A DNA stretch of 62,946 nt from Planctomycetota bacterium. Its GTDB lineage: Bacteria; Planctomycetota; Planctomycetia; Gemmatales; Gemmataceae. The notes under the pieces were generated by a model. It made no database searches, had not been told where the DNA came from, and saw only the letters and a program-made list of their open reading frames with translations. The DNA lies in assembly GCA_021413735.1 (NCBI GenBank), contig JAIOPV010000202.1, forward strand, positions 1 to 62,946. Direction: 5' to 3'. Of this stretch, positions 7,395-16,132 are shown in pieces (positions within the stretch are counted from its first letter, which is position 1; every line of letters starts with the position of its first letter). The translations under genes and the position numbers were made by a program.

Positions 7395-8165
7395 TCACTT
7401 CCCAGATTTATGCGCCAATCCGGCGAGCTTCGCAGGTTGCAATCGTGGCTGGCAACCCTCTGGCAGCGTTCGCTCGAACAACTCGCTTCCGGGTTCGTTC
7501 CGGTACACTTCGCTGTGCAAGCCCGCAACTACCTGCTTCAAGCGGTCAGCGTCGAAGGCACCAGCCGATTCGTTCATCGGCTTGATGAAGAGCTGCAACG
7601 GCACCGGATCGCCGGTCTCGTCGTCACTCGCGAAGTTCGGCGACCAGAAATCGACGCCTTCCACCCACAAGCCGCCCGCACGGTCAAACAACTTTGTGCG
7701 AGCCGCCCAGATATCCCATTCCGCCGCCGGAGCCGCCGGAGCCGGGCGGTGGCTCTCCCAAATCACGAACGGCAGCGGCGCACCGAGTTCGCCCGAATCG
7801 ACCGACATCTGACGGTAGAACTGGTCGAACAGCCTCGTGCCAACGCCCAGACGGCGAGCCCAGTCCGCGACGCCGATGTAGCAGAGATAGCCGCCGAAGT
7901 TCGGAATCAGGGCACCGTAAACGTAACCCGCGAGGCCAGCGGGATCGTCGGCCCGGTCTTCCGGTGCGGCAAGGAGCAGGTGTTTTGTCCACCCGTCGGC
8001 CTTGCCCGGCTTCGTTTTGGTTCGACTTTCAACCGATTTTTCGATCCAGTACCAGGGAATGCGCTCGTCAGCGGCCAGCGTTTGCTCGTAAAGCCGACCG
8101 GCGGCCCGTGTCATCGGGTCTGCCGCGTCGAATGCCTCCCAAACGACGATTTTATTGACCTGCAC
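7395..8165 (-). CDS. GNAT-like acetyltransferase-fold protein
   Basis: The 256-residue product shows a weak GNAT signature. The segment GGYLCYIGVADWARRLGVGTRLFDQFY matches the beta4-strand and acetyl-CoA pyrophosphate loop (R-x-x-G-x-G), and the N-terminal part has the E-x-IPWYWIEKS type segment seen in uncharacterised acetyltransferases. Substrate unknown. GTG 8165 is chosen because AGGAGAGG lies about 7 bases upstream. The C-terminus (about 220-256) is charged and repeat-free. Residues around 140 carry a low-complexity PAPAAPAAEW linker. Single gene, divergent from the Nudix gene. Confidence 0.55.
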   Translation of the reverse strand: MQVNKIVVWEAFDAADPMTRAAGRLYEQTLAADERIPWYWIEKSVESRTKTKPGKADGWTKHLLLAAPEDRADDPAGLAGYVYGALIPNFGGYLCYIGVADWARRLGVGTRLFDQFYRQMSVDSGELGAPLPFVIWESHRPAPAAPAAEWDIWAARTKLFDRAGGLWVEGVDFWSPNFASDDETGDPVPLQLFIKPMNESAGAFDADRLKQVVAGLHSEVYRNEPGSELFERTLPEGCQPRLQPAKLAGLAHKSGK

Positions 8166-8400
8166 AAAGCACCTCTCCTCGCTCAACGTCGGGGGGAATC
8201 CCGGCCACACGCACAATCTGGCAACTATCCACGACTCGTGCGGGCCACTGGAAGGACACCACGACGCGGTTTTTCGTTCATCGACATTGTACCGCGCCCT
8301 TCAAAAATCCTTCTGTTGGCAACGCGCCGGCTCGTAGGTAAGTTCATCAAGGGAACTCTGGAACGTCCGCCCCAAGTCTTTACCCTGACGGAGTCCTCTC

Positions 8401-8859
8401 ATGGCGACCGAAACCCCTCGTCGGTTCAGTTACGATTATCCCCGACCGGCCTTGACAGTGGATATTGTGATCGCGACCCGTGAACCTCGACCTCGCGTGT
8501 TATTGATCCGCAGGAAAAAAGACCCATTCGCCGGAAGTTGGGCACTGCCAGGGGGTTTCGTCGAGGAGAACGAACGCATTCCGGATGCTGCCCGGCGAGA
8601 ATTGGTGGAAGAAACGGGGGTCACGGTCGTCGATTTAGAACAACTGTATACCGTGGGAGATCCTGGCAGAGATCCGCGTGGCTGGACGGTATCCGTGGCA
8701 TATCTGGCGCAGGTGAACCTCGCTGATGTGAAGCCGGTGGCAGCCGACGACGCCGGCGAGGTGGGCTGGCATCTGCTCGACGAATTGCCCGCACTGGCGT
8801 TCGATCACGCGATGATTCTCGGTCGAGCACGGACACGGCTCGCGGACCGGATGGGGTAA
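8401..8859 (+). CDS. Nudix hydrolase
   Basis: Cytoplasmic 152-residue Nudix protein that hydrolyses a nucleoside diphosphate linked to another group. The Nudix box is complete at residues 52-74: G52, x5, E58, x7, R66-E67, L68, E70-E71, G73. The preceding RRKKDPFAGSWALPGG segment is typical of the ADP-ribose pyrophosphatase and NrtR-like N-terminal Nudix group. Its length fits a stand-alone enzyme with no DNA-binding tail. The natural substrate cannot be named. It is followed by a 414-base gene-free region. Confidence 0.88.
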   Translation: MATETPRRFSYDYPRPALTVDIVIATREPRPRVLLIRRKKDPFAGSWALPGGFVEENERIPDAARRELVEETGVTVVDLEQLYTVGDPGRDPRGWTVSVAYLAQVNLADVKPVAADDAGEVGWHLLDELPALAFDHAMILGRARTRLADRMG

Positions 8860-8877
8860 CCGACATCATTCTGACGG

Positions 8878-8981
8878 TATTTCTTACGGACGAGAGAGAT
8901 GGTTCCGGAGCTGAAATGGGTCTTTCCGGGCCTGAAATGGATGGTTCCGGACGTGGGGTGGGGAAGTCGCCCGGAACCAAT
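8878..8981 (+). repeat. Interspersed repeat family D, copy 1
   Basis: Contains several TTCCGGA/TTCCGGG units, including GGTTCCGGACGTGGGGTGG at 8943-8961. Related copies occur inverted at 23147-23228 and in the same orientation at 55589-55650, all in intergenic DNA. The common order is TTTCTTCCGGACGA, then a GAAATGGATGGTTCCGGA unit in two of three copies, then GTGGGGTGGG and CCCGGAACC. Confidence 0.7.
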
Positions 8982-9001
8982 GGGGTGGCCGGGAACAGGG
9001 G

Positions 9002-9118
9002 AAGACAGAAATTCGGGCACGGGCAAGGGCACCTACAAAACCGGGGAAAGGAGAACGGTGGTTGCCTTTTCCCTCTTTGTCCGTGCCCGTGCCCTTGCCC
9101 GTGCCCGAATTTCGTCTT
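9002..9118. repeat. Long inverted repeat with GGGCAC/GTGCCC units
   Basis: The left arm 9002-9032 (AAGACAGAAATTCGGGCACG...) is repeated inverted at 9083-9118 (...GTGCCCGAATTTCGTCTT), with about 50 bases between. The arms contain short tandem GGGCAC/GGGCAA units. Only one copy is seen in this window. Confidence 0.7.
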
Positions 9119-9273
9119 TTGTCTTCCCCGCTTCCCCTCTGCTTGCCCTGGTGTCCGCGAACGGGAGTCCGTGGCACCCATCTTTCGCGTTTCTGCTCGC
9201 GCGAGTCTTTCGACACTACCCGAGATGGGGTATTCTGGACTCCCTGCCACCGTCCTCCCGTCGAGGGTTCTCC

Positions 9274-12141
9274 GTGTCGTTTTCGTCTCGACTCCTCGTC
9301 GTGTTTCTCCTCGGGTTCACAGGAATCGCTCCAGCCACCGCAGCGGAACCGGACTTCGTCCGCGATGTGCGACCGATCTTCGCGGCTCACTGCGTGAAGT
9401 GCCACGGTCCCGACAAACAACGCGGCGACCTCCGACTCGACCGCAAAGCCGACGCACTCAAAGGCGGCGATTCGGGTGCGGTGATCGTTCCTGGGAAACC
9501 CGCCGATAGCCTTCTGCTCAAGAAGGTGACGAGCAAGGCGCCCAGGGAACGGATGCCGCCGGCGGGCGATCTGCTCACAGCCGAGCAAATTCGCATGCTC
9601 ACGGCGTGGATCGAAGCCGGGGCGAAGTGGCCTGCCGACGCCGAGATCGCGGATTCGCACTGGTCGTTCCAACCGCTGAAGCGTCCCGCTGTGCCGGCAA
9701 TTCCCAATTCACAATCCGCATGCAATGACATCGACCGTTTCATCATCGCGAAGCTCAGTGACAAGGGGTTGTCACTATCTCGTGAAGCCGATCGCCGCAC
9801 GCTCATTCGGCGACTCAAGTACGACCTGCTCGGACTGCCACCAACACCAGAGGAAGTCGATGAGTTCGTGGCGGACAAGTCACCCGACGCTTACGAAAAG
9901 CTCGTGGAGAAGTATCTGGCATCGCAGCACTACGGGGAACGCTGGGCACGTCACTGGCTCGATGTGGTGCGGTTCGCCGAGAGCAACGGCTTCGAGACGA
10001 ATCAACCGCGACAGAATGCGTGGCCGTACCGCGATTGGGTCATCAAGAGCCTGAACGACGACAAGCCATACGATCGGTTCGTGCGCGAACAAATTGCTGG
10101 CGACCAACTCGGCGCGGACGCCGCGACCGGCTTCATCGTTGGCGGTGCGTGGGACGCTGTGAAAAGCCCCGACATCACGCTGACGGCGCAGCAGCGAGCC
10201 GATGAACTGCACGACATGGTCAGCACGACGGGTTCGGCGTTCCTCGGGCTGACGGTGGGTTGTGCCCGCTGTCACGCTCACAAGTTCGACCCGGTTCCGC
10301 AGCTTGATTACTACCGATTCAAGGCGGTGTTCTCGGGCGTGCAGCACGGCGACCGCCCGCTGCGAAACAGCGACACCGGAACTACGCTCGCCGAACGCCA
10401 GCAATTGCGTGACCGTCTCGCAATGCTCGAATCACAACTCGCGACGCTCGAACCGCTCGCTGATCCCACGGCAACCGATGCCCGCCGCGTTCCAGTCAAC
10501 GCGAAGCAAAACACCGAACGCTTCACACCGGCGAAAGCCCGCTTCGTGCGATTCGAGATCAGCGCAACGAACACGACAAACGAACCGTGCATCGACGAAC
10601 TGGAGGTCTTCACCGTTGGTCCGAAGTCCGTGAATGTTGCGACGACTCCGGGCACGAAGGTGCGTTCGAGCGGCGACTATCCCGGCGCGACGAACATTCA
10701 CCGGTTGGAGTTCATCAACGACGGGAAGTACGGCAACAGTCGCAGTTGGATCTCGAACACGAACGGCCGTGGCCGAGTGGAAATCGAACTGAAGGAAGTG
10801 GCCGAAATCGACCGCATCGTCTGGGCCCGCGACCGCGAAGAGAAGTATGTCGATCGCCTCGCGACTCGCTACCGCATCGAAGTTTCGCCAGACGGCGCGG
10901 CGTGGTCGGTGGTGGCAACGTCGAACGATCGCGTGGCGTTTGGCACTCCCATCGCGGGCAGAACCTCGACGGGTTTGTCGCTGAGCGAACGGCTTGCATG
11001 GCAAGTGCTGACGAAGCACGCCAGTGAGGTTCGCAAGCGGCTCGGCGTCGTTGAAAGCTCGCAGAACGTGTACGCGGGTCGGCTCACGTCACCCGAACCA
11101 ACCTATCGGTTGCACCGTGGCGATCCGCTTCAGAAGAAGGAGCTTGTTGGCCCCGGCGTGCTGAGCGACATCGGCCCGAAGCTGACGATTCCCGAGAACG
11201 CGACCGATCCACAGCGTCGGGAGGCGTTCGCGAAGTGGCTGACCGATCCTGCGAATCCGCTACCGGCTCGCGTGATCGTGAATCGACTGTGGCAGTACCA
11301 CTTTGGCACGGGCATCGTTGACACGCCCAGCGACTTCGGTCGCAATGGCGGCAAGCCGACACATCCGGAACTGCTCGATTGGCTGGCAAGCGAGCTCCAG
11401 AACCCCTCCCCCAACCCCCTCCCCCAAGGGGAGAGGGGGCTAAATCCAGCTCCCCCTTCCTTCGTAGGGAAGGGGGCTGGGGGGGTAGGTTCTTCGCAGC
11501 CTTGGTCGTTGAAGCATCTTCATCGGCACATGGTGCTGTCGGCGGCATATCGCCAATCGTCGGCGGTGAACGCAGATGGTCTCGCCAAGGATGCTCAATC
11601 GCGGTTGCTGTGGCGATATCCGCCGCGACGAATCGAAGCCGAGGCACTTCGCGATTCGATCCTGTCGATCACGGGAAAGCTCGATCTGCGAATGGGTGGC
11701 CCCGGCTTCGATCTGTTCCAGTCGAATGGCAACTACGTCAAGGTTTACACGCCGCGAACGGAGTTCGGGCCAACCGAGTTTCGCCGCATGATCTATCAGC
11801 AGAAGCCGCGAATGCAACTCGATGACACGTTTGGTGTGTTCGACTGCCCCGACGCGGGCCAGATCGCCCCACGGCGAAACGTCTCGACGACGCCATTGCA
11901 GGCATTGAACCTGCTGAACAGCACATTCGCGTTGCAGCAGGCCGGTTTCTTCGCGGAACGAGTGACGAAGGAAGCTGGCAGCGATGTGTCCGCACAGTTG
12001 AAGCGAGTGTTCGCGCTGACCTTCCAGCGAGTACCCACCGAGCGCGAACAGAACGCGGCCGAGAAGTTGGTGCGTGAACACGGACTCGCGGCGTTGTGCC
12101 GCGCCGTGCTGAACGCGAACGAATTCGTGTTCGTGGATTGA
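9274..12141 (+). CDS. PSCyt1-DUF1549-DUF1553 cytochrome protein with F5/8-type insert and in-frame repeat
   Basis: A 955-residue exported protein of the planctomycete cytochrome family, function unknown. Order: signal peptide (about 1-24, ending PATAA), PSCyt1 heme domain with HCVKCH and MPPAG, DUF1549 (residues about 135-345) with a second heme-like CARCHAHKFDP, a discoidin/F5-8 type C-like segment (about 410-560: FVRFEISATN..., YRIEVSPDGAAW), and DUF1553 to the C-terminus (NRLWQYHFGTGIV, RRIEAEALRDSIL, ALNLLNS). GTG 9274 is chosen because GAGGG precedes it and the signal peptide starts there. Residues about 710-739 come from a palindromic repeat inserted between HPELLDWLASELQ and WSLKHLHRH, a site where relatives normally have only a few residues. 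It forms a gene pair with the following DUF1501 gene, 20 bases away. Confidence 0.88.
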   Translation: MSFSSRLLVVFLLGFTGIAPATAAEPDFVRDVRPIFAAHCVKCHGPDKQRGDLRLDRKADALKGGDSGAVIVPGKPADSLLLKKVTSKAPRERMPPAGDLLTAEQIRMLTAWIEAGAKWPADAEIADSHWSFQPLKRPAVPAIPNSQSACNDIDRFIIAKLSDKGLSLSREADRRTLIRRLKYDLLGLPPTPEEVDEFVADKSPDAYEKLVEKYLASQHYGERWARHWLDVVRFAESNGFETNQPRQNAWPYRDWVIKSLNDDKPYDRFVREQIAGDQLGADAATGFIVGGAWDAVKSPDITLTAQQRADELHDMVSTTGSAFLGLTVGCARCHAHKFDPVPQLDYYRFKAVFSGVQHGDRPLRNSDTGTTLAERQQLRDRLAMLESQLATLEPLADPTATDARRVPVNAKQNTERFTPAKARFVRFEISATNTTNEPCIDELEVFTVGPKSVNVATTPGTKVRSSGDYPGATNIHRLEFINDGKYGNSRSWISNTNGRGRVEIELKEVAEIDRIVWARDREEKYVDRLATRYRIEVSPDGAAWSVVATSNDRVAFGTPIAGRTSTGLSLSERLAWQVLTKHASEVRKRLGVVESSQNVYAGRLTSPEPTYRLHRGDPLQKKELVGPGVLSDIGPKLTIPENATDPQRREAFAKWLTDPANPLPARVIVNRLWQYHFGTGIVDTPSDFGRNGGKPTHPELLDWLASELQNPSPNPLPQGERGLNPAPPSFVGKGAGGVGSSQPWSLKHLHRHMVLSAAYRQSSAVNADGLAKDAQSRLLWRYPPRRIEAEALRDSILSITGKLDLRMGGPGFDLFQSNGNYVKVYTPRTEFGPTEFRRMIYQQKPRMQLDDTFGVFDCPDAGQIAPRRNVSTTPLQALNLLNSTFALQQAGFFAERVTKEAGSDVSAQLKRVFALTFQRVPTEREQNAAEKLVREHGLAALCRAVLNANEFVFVD
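11401..11490. repeat. In-frame palindromic repeat inside the DUF1549/1553 gene (family C)
   Basis: An ~90-base element nearly matching that at 3925-4011 (CCCCTCCC..., CTCCCCCAAGGGGAGAGGGG, CTCCCCCTTCCTT, GGGAAGGGGG, GGGGGGTAGGTTCTT). Here the gene reads the strand opposite to the one read in hemY and again meets no stop, yielding NPSPNPLPQGERGLNP and then PPSFVGKGAGGVG. Confidence 0.85.
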
Positions 12142-12161
12142 ACCCACACCGGAACCCACCA

Positions 12162-13622
12162 ATGCGCTCGAACATACTGAATCGTCGCGGCTTTCTCGAA
12201 CACGCCAGCACCGGCCTCAGCAGCATCGCGCTCGCGGCACTCCTCGCAGAGCAGGGGTTGCTCCCCGCCGACGATACCTCGCCGATTCGCCCCGAAATCA
12301 AGCCCGACGCTCCACTCGCACCCCGGAAGCCGCACTTCGCACCGAAGGCCAAGCGTGTCCTCACGATCTTCTGTTCGGGGGCCGTCAGTCATGTCGATAC
12401 GTTCGACTACAAACCGGAACTCGTGAAGCGTGACGGCAAGCCGCTGCCAGGCTCCGAAAAGCTCGTCACGTTCCAGGGGGCACAGGGGAATCTGGTCAAA
12501 CCGCTGTGGCAATTCAAACCACGCGGGCAGAGCGGCAAGATGGTTTCGGAACTGCTGCCGAAGCTCGCCGAACTCGCCGACGAGATGTGCTTCATCCATT
12601 CGATGACAGCCAAGAGCAACACGCACGGCCCCGCCGAGAACCAGATGAGCACCGGCTTCACGCTCGACGGCTTCCCAAGCGCCGGGGCATGGGTCACGTA
12701 TGCACTCGGCTCCGAGTGCAAGGATTTACCGGCGTTCGTGGCGATTCCTGATCCGCGTGGTGTGCCGCAAGTTGGGCCGAACAACTGGGGTAGTGCGTTC
12801 CTGCCAGCCGTGTGTCAGGGTACGCCGTTCACCGCCGACAAGCCCATCCCGAATCTGACGCGACCGCCGACGCTTTCCGACAAGACCGACACCGACACCC
12901 GCGACTTCCTGAAGTTGCTGAACGACGAGCACGCAAAGGCCCGTCCCGGTGACAGCGAACTTGCCGCTCGCGTTTCGAGCTACGAGCTTGCCGCGAAGAT
13001 GCAGCTTCGCGCTGCGGAGGTCGCGGACTTATCCAAGGAAACAAAGGCAATTCACGAAGAGTACGGCACCAACGACAAGAATAAGGTGAAGGCCGGCTTC
13101 GCCCGAAACTGCCTGCTCGCGCGGCGATTGCTGGAACGTGACGTGCGGTTCGTGCAACTCTTCAACGGCTCATACGCGATGGGCGAAGGCGTCGGCAACT
13201 GGGACGGTCACAAGACGCTGCAAAAGCAGTACGACATTCACGGGCCGGTGCTCGATCAGCCGTGTGCGGCGCTGCTCACCGACCTGAAGCGGACTGGCTT
13301 GCTGAAGGATACGCTGGTGGTGTGGGTGACGGAGTTCGGTCGGATGCCGACGTTCCAGAAGGACGCGAGCGGTCGTGATCACAACCCAAAGGGCTTCACC
13401 GTGTGGCTCGCGGGGGCGGGTGTGAAACGTGCATTCAGCTACGGAGCGACCGACGACTACGGATATCAGGCGACCGAGAAGATCTCGACGATCTACGATC
13501 TGCACGCGACGATCTTGCACATCCTCGGGCTTAACCACGAACGGCTCTCGTTCTACCACAACGGCATCGAACGCCGCCTGACCGACGTTCACGGCCACGT
13601 CATTGAGGAAGTGCTGGCGTAA
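12162..13622 (+). CDS. DUF1501 family protein (alkaline phosphatase superfamily)
   Basis: A 486-residue exported protein. The leader NRRGFLEHASTGLSSIALAALLAEQGLLPAD has an RR-G-F-L Tat-like motif and a hydrophobic core. DUF1501 belongs to the alkaline phosphatase/sulfatase-like superfamily. Visible signatures are LTIFCSGAVSHVDTFDYKP, KTHGPAENQMS-like HGPAENQMSTG, LARRLLERDVRFVQLFNG, VVWVTEFGRMP, GRDHNP and the tail LTDVHGHVIEE. The substrate is unknown. ATG 12162 is used. The frame extends upstream into the neighbouring gene but the Tat leader fixes the start. Likely co-transcribed with the DUF1549/1553 gene just upstream. Confidence 0.88.
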   Translation: MRSNILNRRGFLEHASTGLSSIALAALLAEQGLLPADDTSPIRPEIKPDAPLAPRKPHFAPKAKRVLTIFCSGAVSHVDTFDYKPELVKRDGKPLPGSEKLVTFQGAQGNLVKPLWQFKPRGQSGKMVSELLPKLAELADEMCFIHSMTAKSNTHGPAENQMSTGFTLDGFPSAGAWVTYALGSECKDLPAFVAIPDPRGVPQVGPNNWGSAFLPAVCQGTPFTADKPIPNLTRPPTLSDKTDTDTRDFLKLLNDEHAKARPGDSELAARVSSYELAAKMQLRAAEVADLSKETKAIHEEYGTNDKNKVKAGFARNCLLARRLLERDVRFVQLFNGSYAMGEGVGNWDGHKTLQKQYDIHGPVLDQPCAALLTDLKRTGLLKDTLVVWVTEFGRMPTFQKDASGRDHNPKGFTVWLAGAGVKRAFSYGATDDYGYQATEKISTIYDLHATILHILGLNHERLSFYHNGIERRLTDVHGHVIEEVLA

Positions 13623-13640
13623 GTGACGCAGGCAACCAAG

Positions 13641-13702
13641 TCAGAGCCCGAGCGCCAAGCGAGGGGCAAAGTGTACCCTCGCTTGGCGCTCGGGCTCTGA
13701 CA
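13641..13702. terminator. 26-bp perfect inverted repeat between convergent genes
   Basis: Arms 13641-13666 (GTCAGAGCCCGAGCGCCAAG...) and 13677-13702 are perfect complements with a 10-base loop. It lies between the stops at 13622 (+) and 13724 (-) and is a likely bidirectional terminator. Confidence 0.75.
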
Positions 13703-13723
13703 AATCAGCAACCCTCTTCTCGA

Positions 13724-16087
13724 TCATCCGAATGGGTTGCGGTTCGTCTTCTGGTAAGGCAGCCGCACACCGCGATAGAACACCTGATCGGCACGCAATA
13801 CCGTCGCCGGCACCTCGTAGCCCACCTGCGAGCCAATTGTCACCACGTCGTCCTGATCCACCCCGTCGCCGCTCACGCCAAGGCCGCCGATCAGTCTCAC
13901 CGGGCCACCCGGATACAGCGCCTTGTACAGCGGGGCGCTGCCGGGGAAGAACACGACGCCGTTCTGATTCAGCGGGTTGAACGGATCGTGGAAGTTGGTG
14001 CCCGGGTTGAACGCATCGTACCCCACCGCAGTCTGAAACGCCGACGCAGGCAGACGCGGGCCAATCTGCAACCCCGTCAGTAAATTCGAGCCGCCGTCGT
14101 TGAGCTGCGAGAACGGGCCGGGCGGCGTACCGTCGATGCCTTCCGGGAATCGCGGGTCAGCGACATAGCGGAACGTGCGTGACTCAAACGCTGTGCCCGC
14201 TGGAATTCCCTGGAGTTTATCGACAGCCTGCAACTTCGCCGCGTTCGCGTAGTACGCCACGTTCCGAGCCTTCGCCACTGCCACATCCAGCGAGAAGACT
14301 GTCGCGTCCGCCATCCGATACAGCCCGAGCAGGTTGCCGTTGAGGTCGGTGACTGCGAACGACATCTTGGTTCGCGAACCAATCGGTAAGCGGATCGCAG
14401 CCCGTGCGAGGTTGGCCGTGTTGATGCCCTGCGTCACGAGTTGCACGACATCCGCGGCGGTCACGCCGTTGCCATCGTGCGGGGTCACCAGCCAACCTTC
14501 CGGCACCGGCAAGCCGTCGCGGGTGAGATTCGGATTCCCGGCTGCGATCACTTGATTCGTGCCGTCGTTCGGCGACCCACGGCCAACAATCGCTCCTTCT
14601 TGTGCAACCACGTTGAGCCCGGCAGTGCCACCAGGCCCGAAGATGTTCAGCGTCACGCCCACGAGATCAATGCGACCGCTCGGCAAACCAAAGCCTGCCG
14701 GAACCGGTACGCCCGAAAGCGTTCCGACTGGCAGCGTCCCGACTCCGCCGATGGAAGTTGTCGCACCGCCGACCGCCGCGAACGCGATCCACTCGGCTTC
14801 GAGCGAACGGTCTGGCAGCGTCGGGTTGTAGTTCGTGTTGAGCGCCGAGTTCTCTTCCGAAGCGTAGCCTGTGAAACCTGGGAAGAATACACCGATGCCG
14901 CCGACGGACTGCCCGTTCTTGAAGATCGGAATGCCGCCAGGCAGTGTGGCAATGCCACGACTCACGGCGATCGGAATGCCGTTCGCCGTTCGCGGGGCAA
15001 CCCCAGACTCGACGCCGTACGAATCCGGCGGGAAGAGTTCTTGCCCCGACGGCACATACGCGGGGTTGGCGTTAAATCGCTCGGCACGTTTCACGTCGTC
15101 GGTGGTGCCGATGATGCCATCGGGGCCCGGGGCGTAGGTGCCGTCGCGGTTCGAGTGTTCGATCTCGAACAGGTCGACTTGCGGCGTGTTCTGCACTCCT
15201 GGCGGGAAGTGAGCGTTGATCCCAATCGGAGCGACGAAGCCGGGTCCACGAACCGTCGAGTTGCGATACGGCAGATTCGGGTTCGATTCGACTTCCCGCT
15301 GCGTGATCGTGGACTGACTCAGCGATTGAACCGTGCGGCTCGTCAGCGGTGCCTGATTGTTGCCGAAGAACGCGCCCGTGCGAGCCAACGACACCGCTCC
15401 GTCGATGGCGAACACCAATCGCGATGGCGTGCCTGTGATAACCGACGAAACGCCGCTTTCGACGCGAACACCGAGGATGCGACCATTGCGGTCGGTGATG
15501 GCGATGATGGCGTCGGTACTTGCAGACGCGGCCGCGGCTCGCTGAAGTAATGTGCTCACTTCGGCCGCGGTGAGCGTTTGCTGCGAACTTGTCACTGCTG
15601 CTGGCAACGCTGCTGCGGGGTTCGAATCGGCCGCATCCGAAACAACCGAATCCGTCGGCTGCACGTTCTGGAAGCTGTCGGTCCCTGGGCCACCATCGAA
15701 CGCAGTTCCACCAAGCCCACCGACGAGCGTGTCGTTGCCGGGGCCACCTCGGAGTGCTGCTGCGCCGCCGCCTGCCGTCAGGGTGTCGTTGCCGTAGCCA
15801 CCGGTGATATCGACGGGTTGCGTAACCGTGTTGCCAACGGTGACAGTGTCGTTGCCGTCTCCCGCGTGAATGGCGATGTTCGTGATCGCTGCCGAGAGGA
15901 ATGCCCCGAGATTCGCTGTGTTGTCGGTGACGCGAACCTGCCCGGCGCTGAGTTTCACGCTGATGAGGTCGTCGGTGGGGTCGCCGATGATGTTGAGGGT
16001 GCTGCCGGTGAGGTACGCGACCGCAAGCATGTCGCGGCCTTCAAGCGATTCGCAGCGGAGGATCGTTCGGCGATTCGCGATGTGCAT
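13724..16087 (-). CDS. Secreted GlcG/HbpS double-domain protein with RTX-like repeats
   Basis: A 787-residue protein. The N-terminus RTILRCESLEGRDMLA is the planctomycete-type motif found at the start of many of their exported proteins. Residues about 70-135 carry GxGNDT repeats like RTX calcium-binding nonapeptides (AGDGNDTV, GGYGNDTL, GGPGNDTL). Two regions resemble the GlcG/HbpS heme-binding domain: about 170-260 (LTAAEVSTLLQRA ... IIAITDRNGRILG) and about 545-640 (VTAADVVQLVTQG ... FAVTDLNGNLLGLYRM). Between them is a long loop-rich region. Function is unknown; heme or small-ligand binding is an inference. ATG 16087 follows an 18-base hairpin rather than a normal ribosome-binding site. 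It follows the ThuA gene on the same strand. Confidence 0.7.
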   Translation of the reverse strand: MHIANRRTILRCESLEGRDMLAVAYLTGSTLNIIGDPTDDLISVKLSAGQVRVTDNTANLGAFLSAAITNIAIHAGDGNDTVTVGNTVTQPVDITGGYGNDTLTAGGGAAALRGGPGNDTLVGGLGGTAFDGGPGTDSFQNVQPTDSVVSDAADSNPAAALPAAVTSSQQTLTAAEVSTLLQRAAAASASTDAIIAITDRNGRILGVRVESGVSSVITGTPSRLVFAIDGAVSLARTGAFFGNNQAPLTSRTVQSLSQSTITQREVESNPNLPYRNSTVRGPGFVAPIGINAHFPPGVQNTPQVDLFEIEHSNRDGTYAPGPDGIIGTTDDVKRAERFNANPAYVPSGQELFPPDSYGVESGVAPRTANGIPIAVSRGIATLPGGIPIFKNGQSVGGIGVFFPGFTGYASEENSALNTNYNPTLPDRSLEAEWIAFAAVGGATTSIGGVGTLPVGTLSGVPVPAGFGLPSGRIDLVGVTLNIFGPGGTAGLNVVAQEGAIVGRGSPNDGTNQVIAAGNPNLTRDGLPVPEGWLVTPHDGNGVTAADVVQLVTQGINTANLARAAIRLPIGSRTKMSFAVTDLNGNLLGLYRMADATVFSLDVAVAKARNVAYYANAAKLQAVDKLQGIPAGTAFESRTFRYVADPRFPEGIDGTPPGPFSQLNDGGSNLLTGLQIGPRLPASAFQTAVGYDAFNPGTNFHDPFNPLNQNGVVFFPGSAPLYKALYPGGPVRLIGGLGVSGDGVDQDDVVTIGSQVGYEVPATVLRADQVFYRGVRLPYQKTNRNPFG

Positions 16088-16095
16088 AATGATTT

Positions 16096-16113
16096 GGGGT
16101 TCTCTCGAACCCC
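16096..16113 (-). promoter_or_regulatory. Hairpin in the leader of the GlcG/HbpS gene
   Basis: GGGGTTC-tctc-GAACCCC forms a 7-bp perfect stem, and on the transcribed strand the loop is GAGA. It ends 8 bases before ATG 16087, where a Shine-Dalgarno sequence would be expected, so it may present GAGA as a weak ribosome-binding site or terminate the upstream ThuA transcript. Interpretation is tentative. Confidence 0.35.
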
Positions 16114-16132
16114 CAGGCAGCGTTCGGGCGAA

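Larger units (their letters stand above)
8860..9273. other. Gene-free region with two repeat elements
   Basis: No credible gene. It holds a family D repeat (about 8878-8981, units TTCCGGACGTGGGGTGGGG) and a long inverted repeat (9002-9118). The open frame that runs through it into the next gene is low-complexity and is not supported as coding upstream of GTG 9274. Confidence 0.7.

Noticed and set aside
9002-9118. Considered as a CRISPR array
   Set aside because: Units are short, tandem and inverted, with no regular spacers, and no cas genes are present.
8899-9273. Upstream extension of the cytochrome gene frame
   Set aside because: The translation passes through repeats and is low complexity. 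The signal peptide and ribosome-binding site put the start at 9274.
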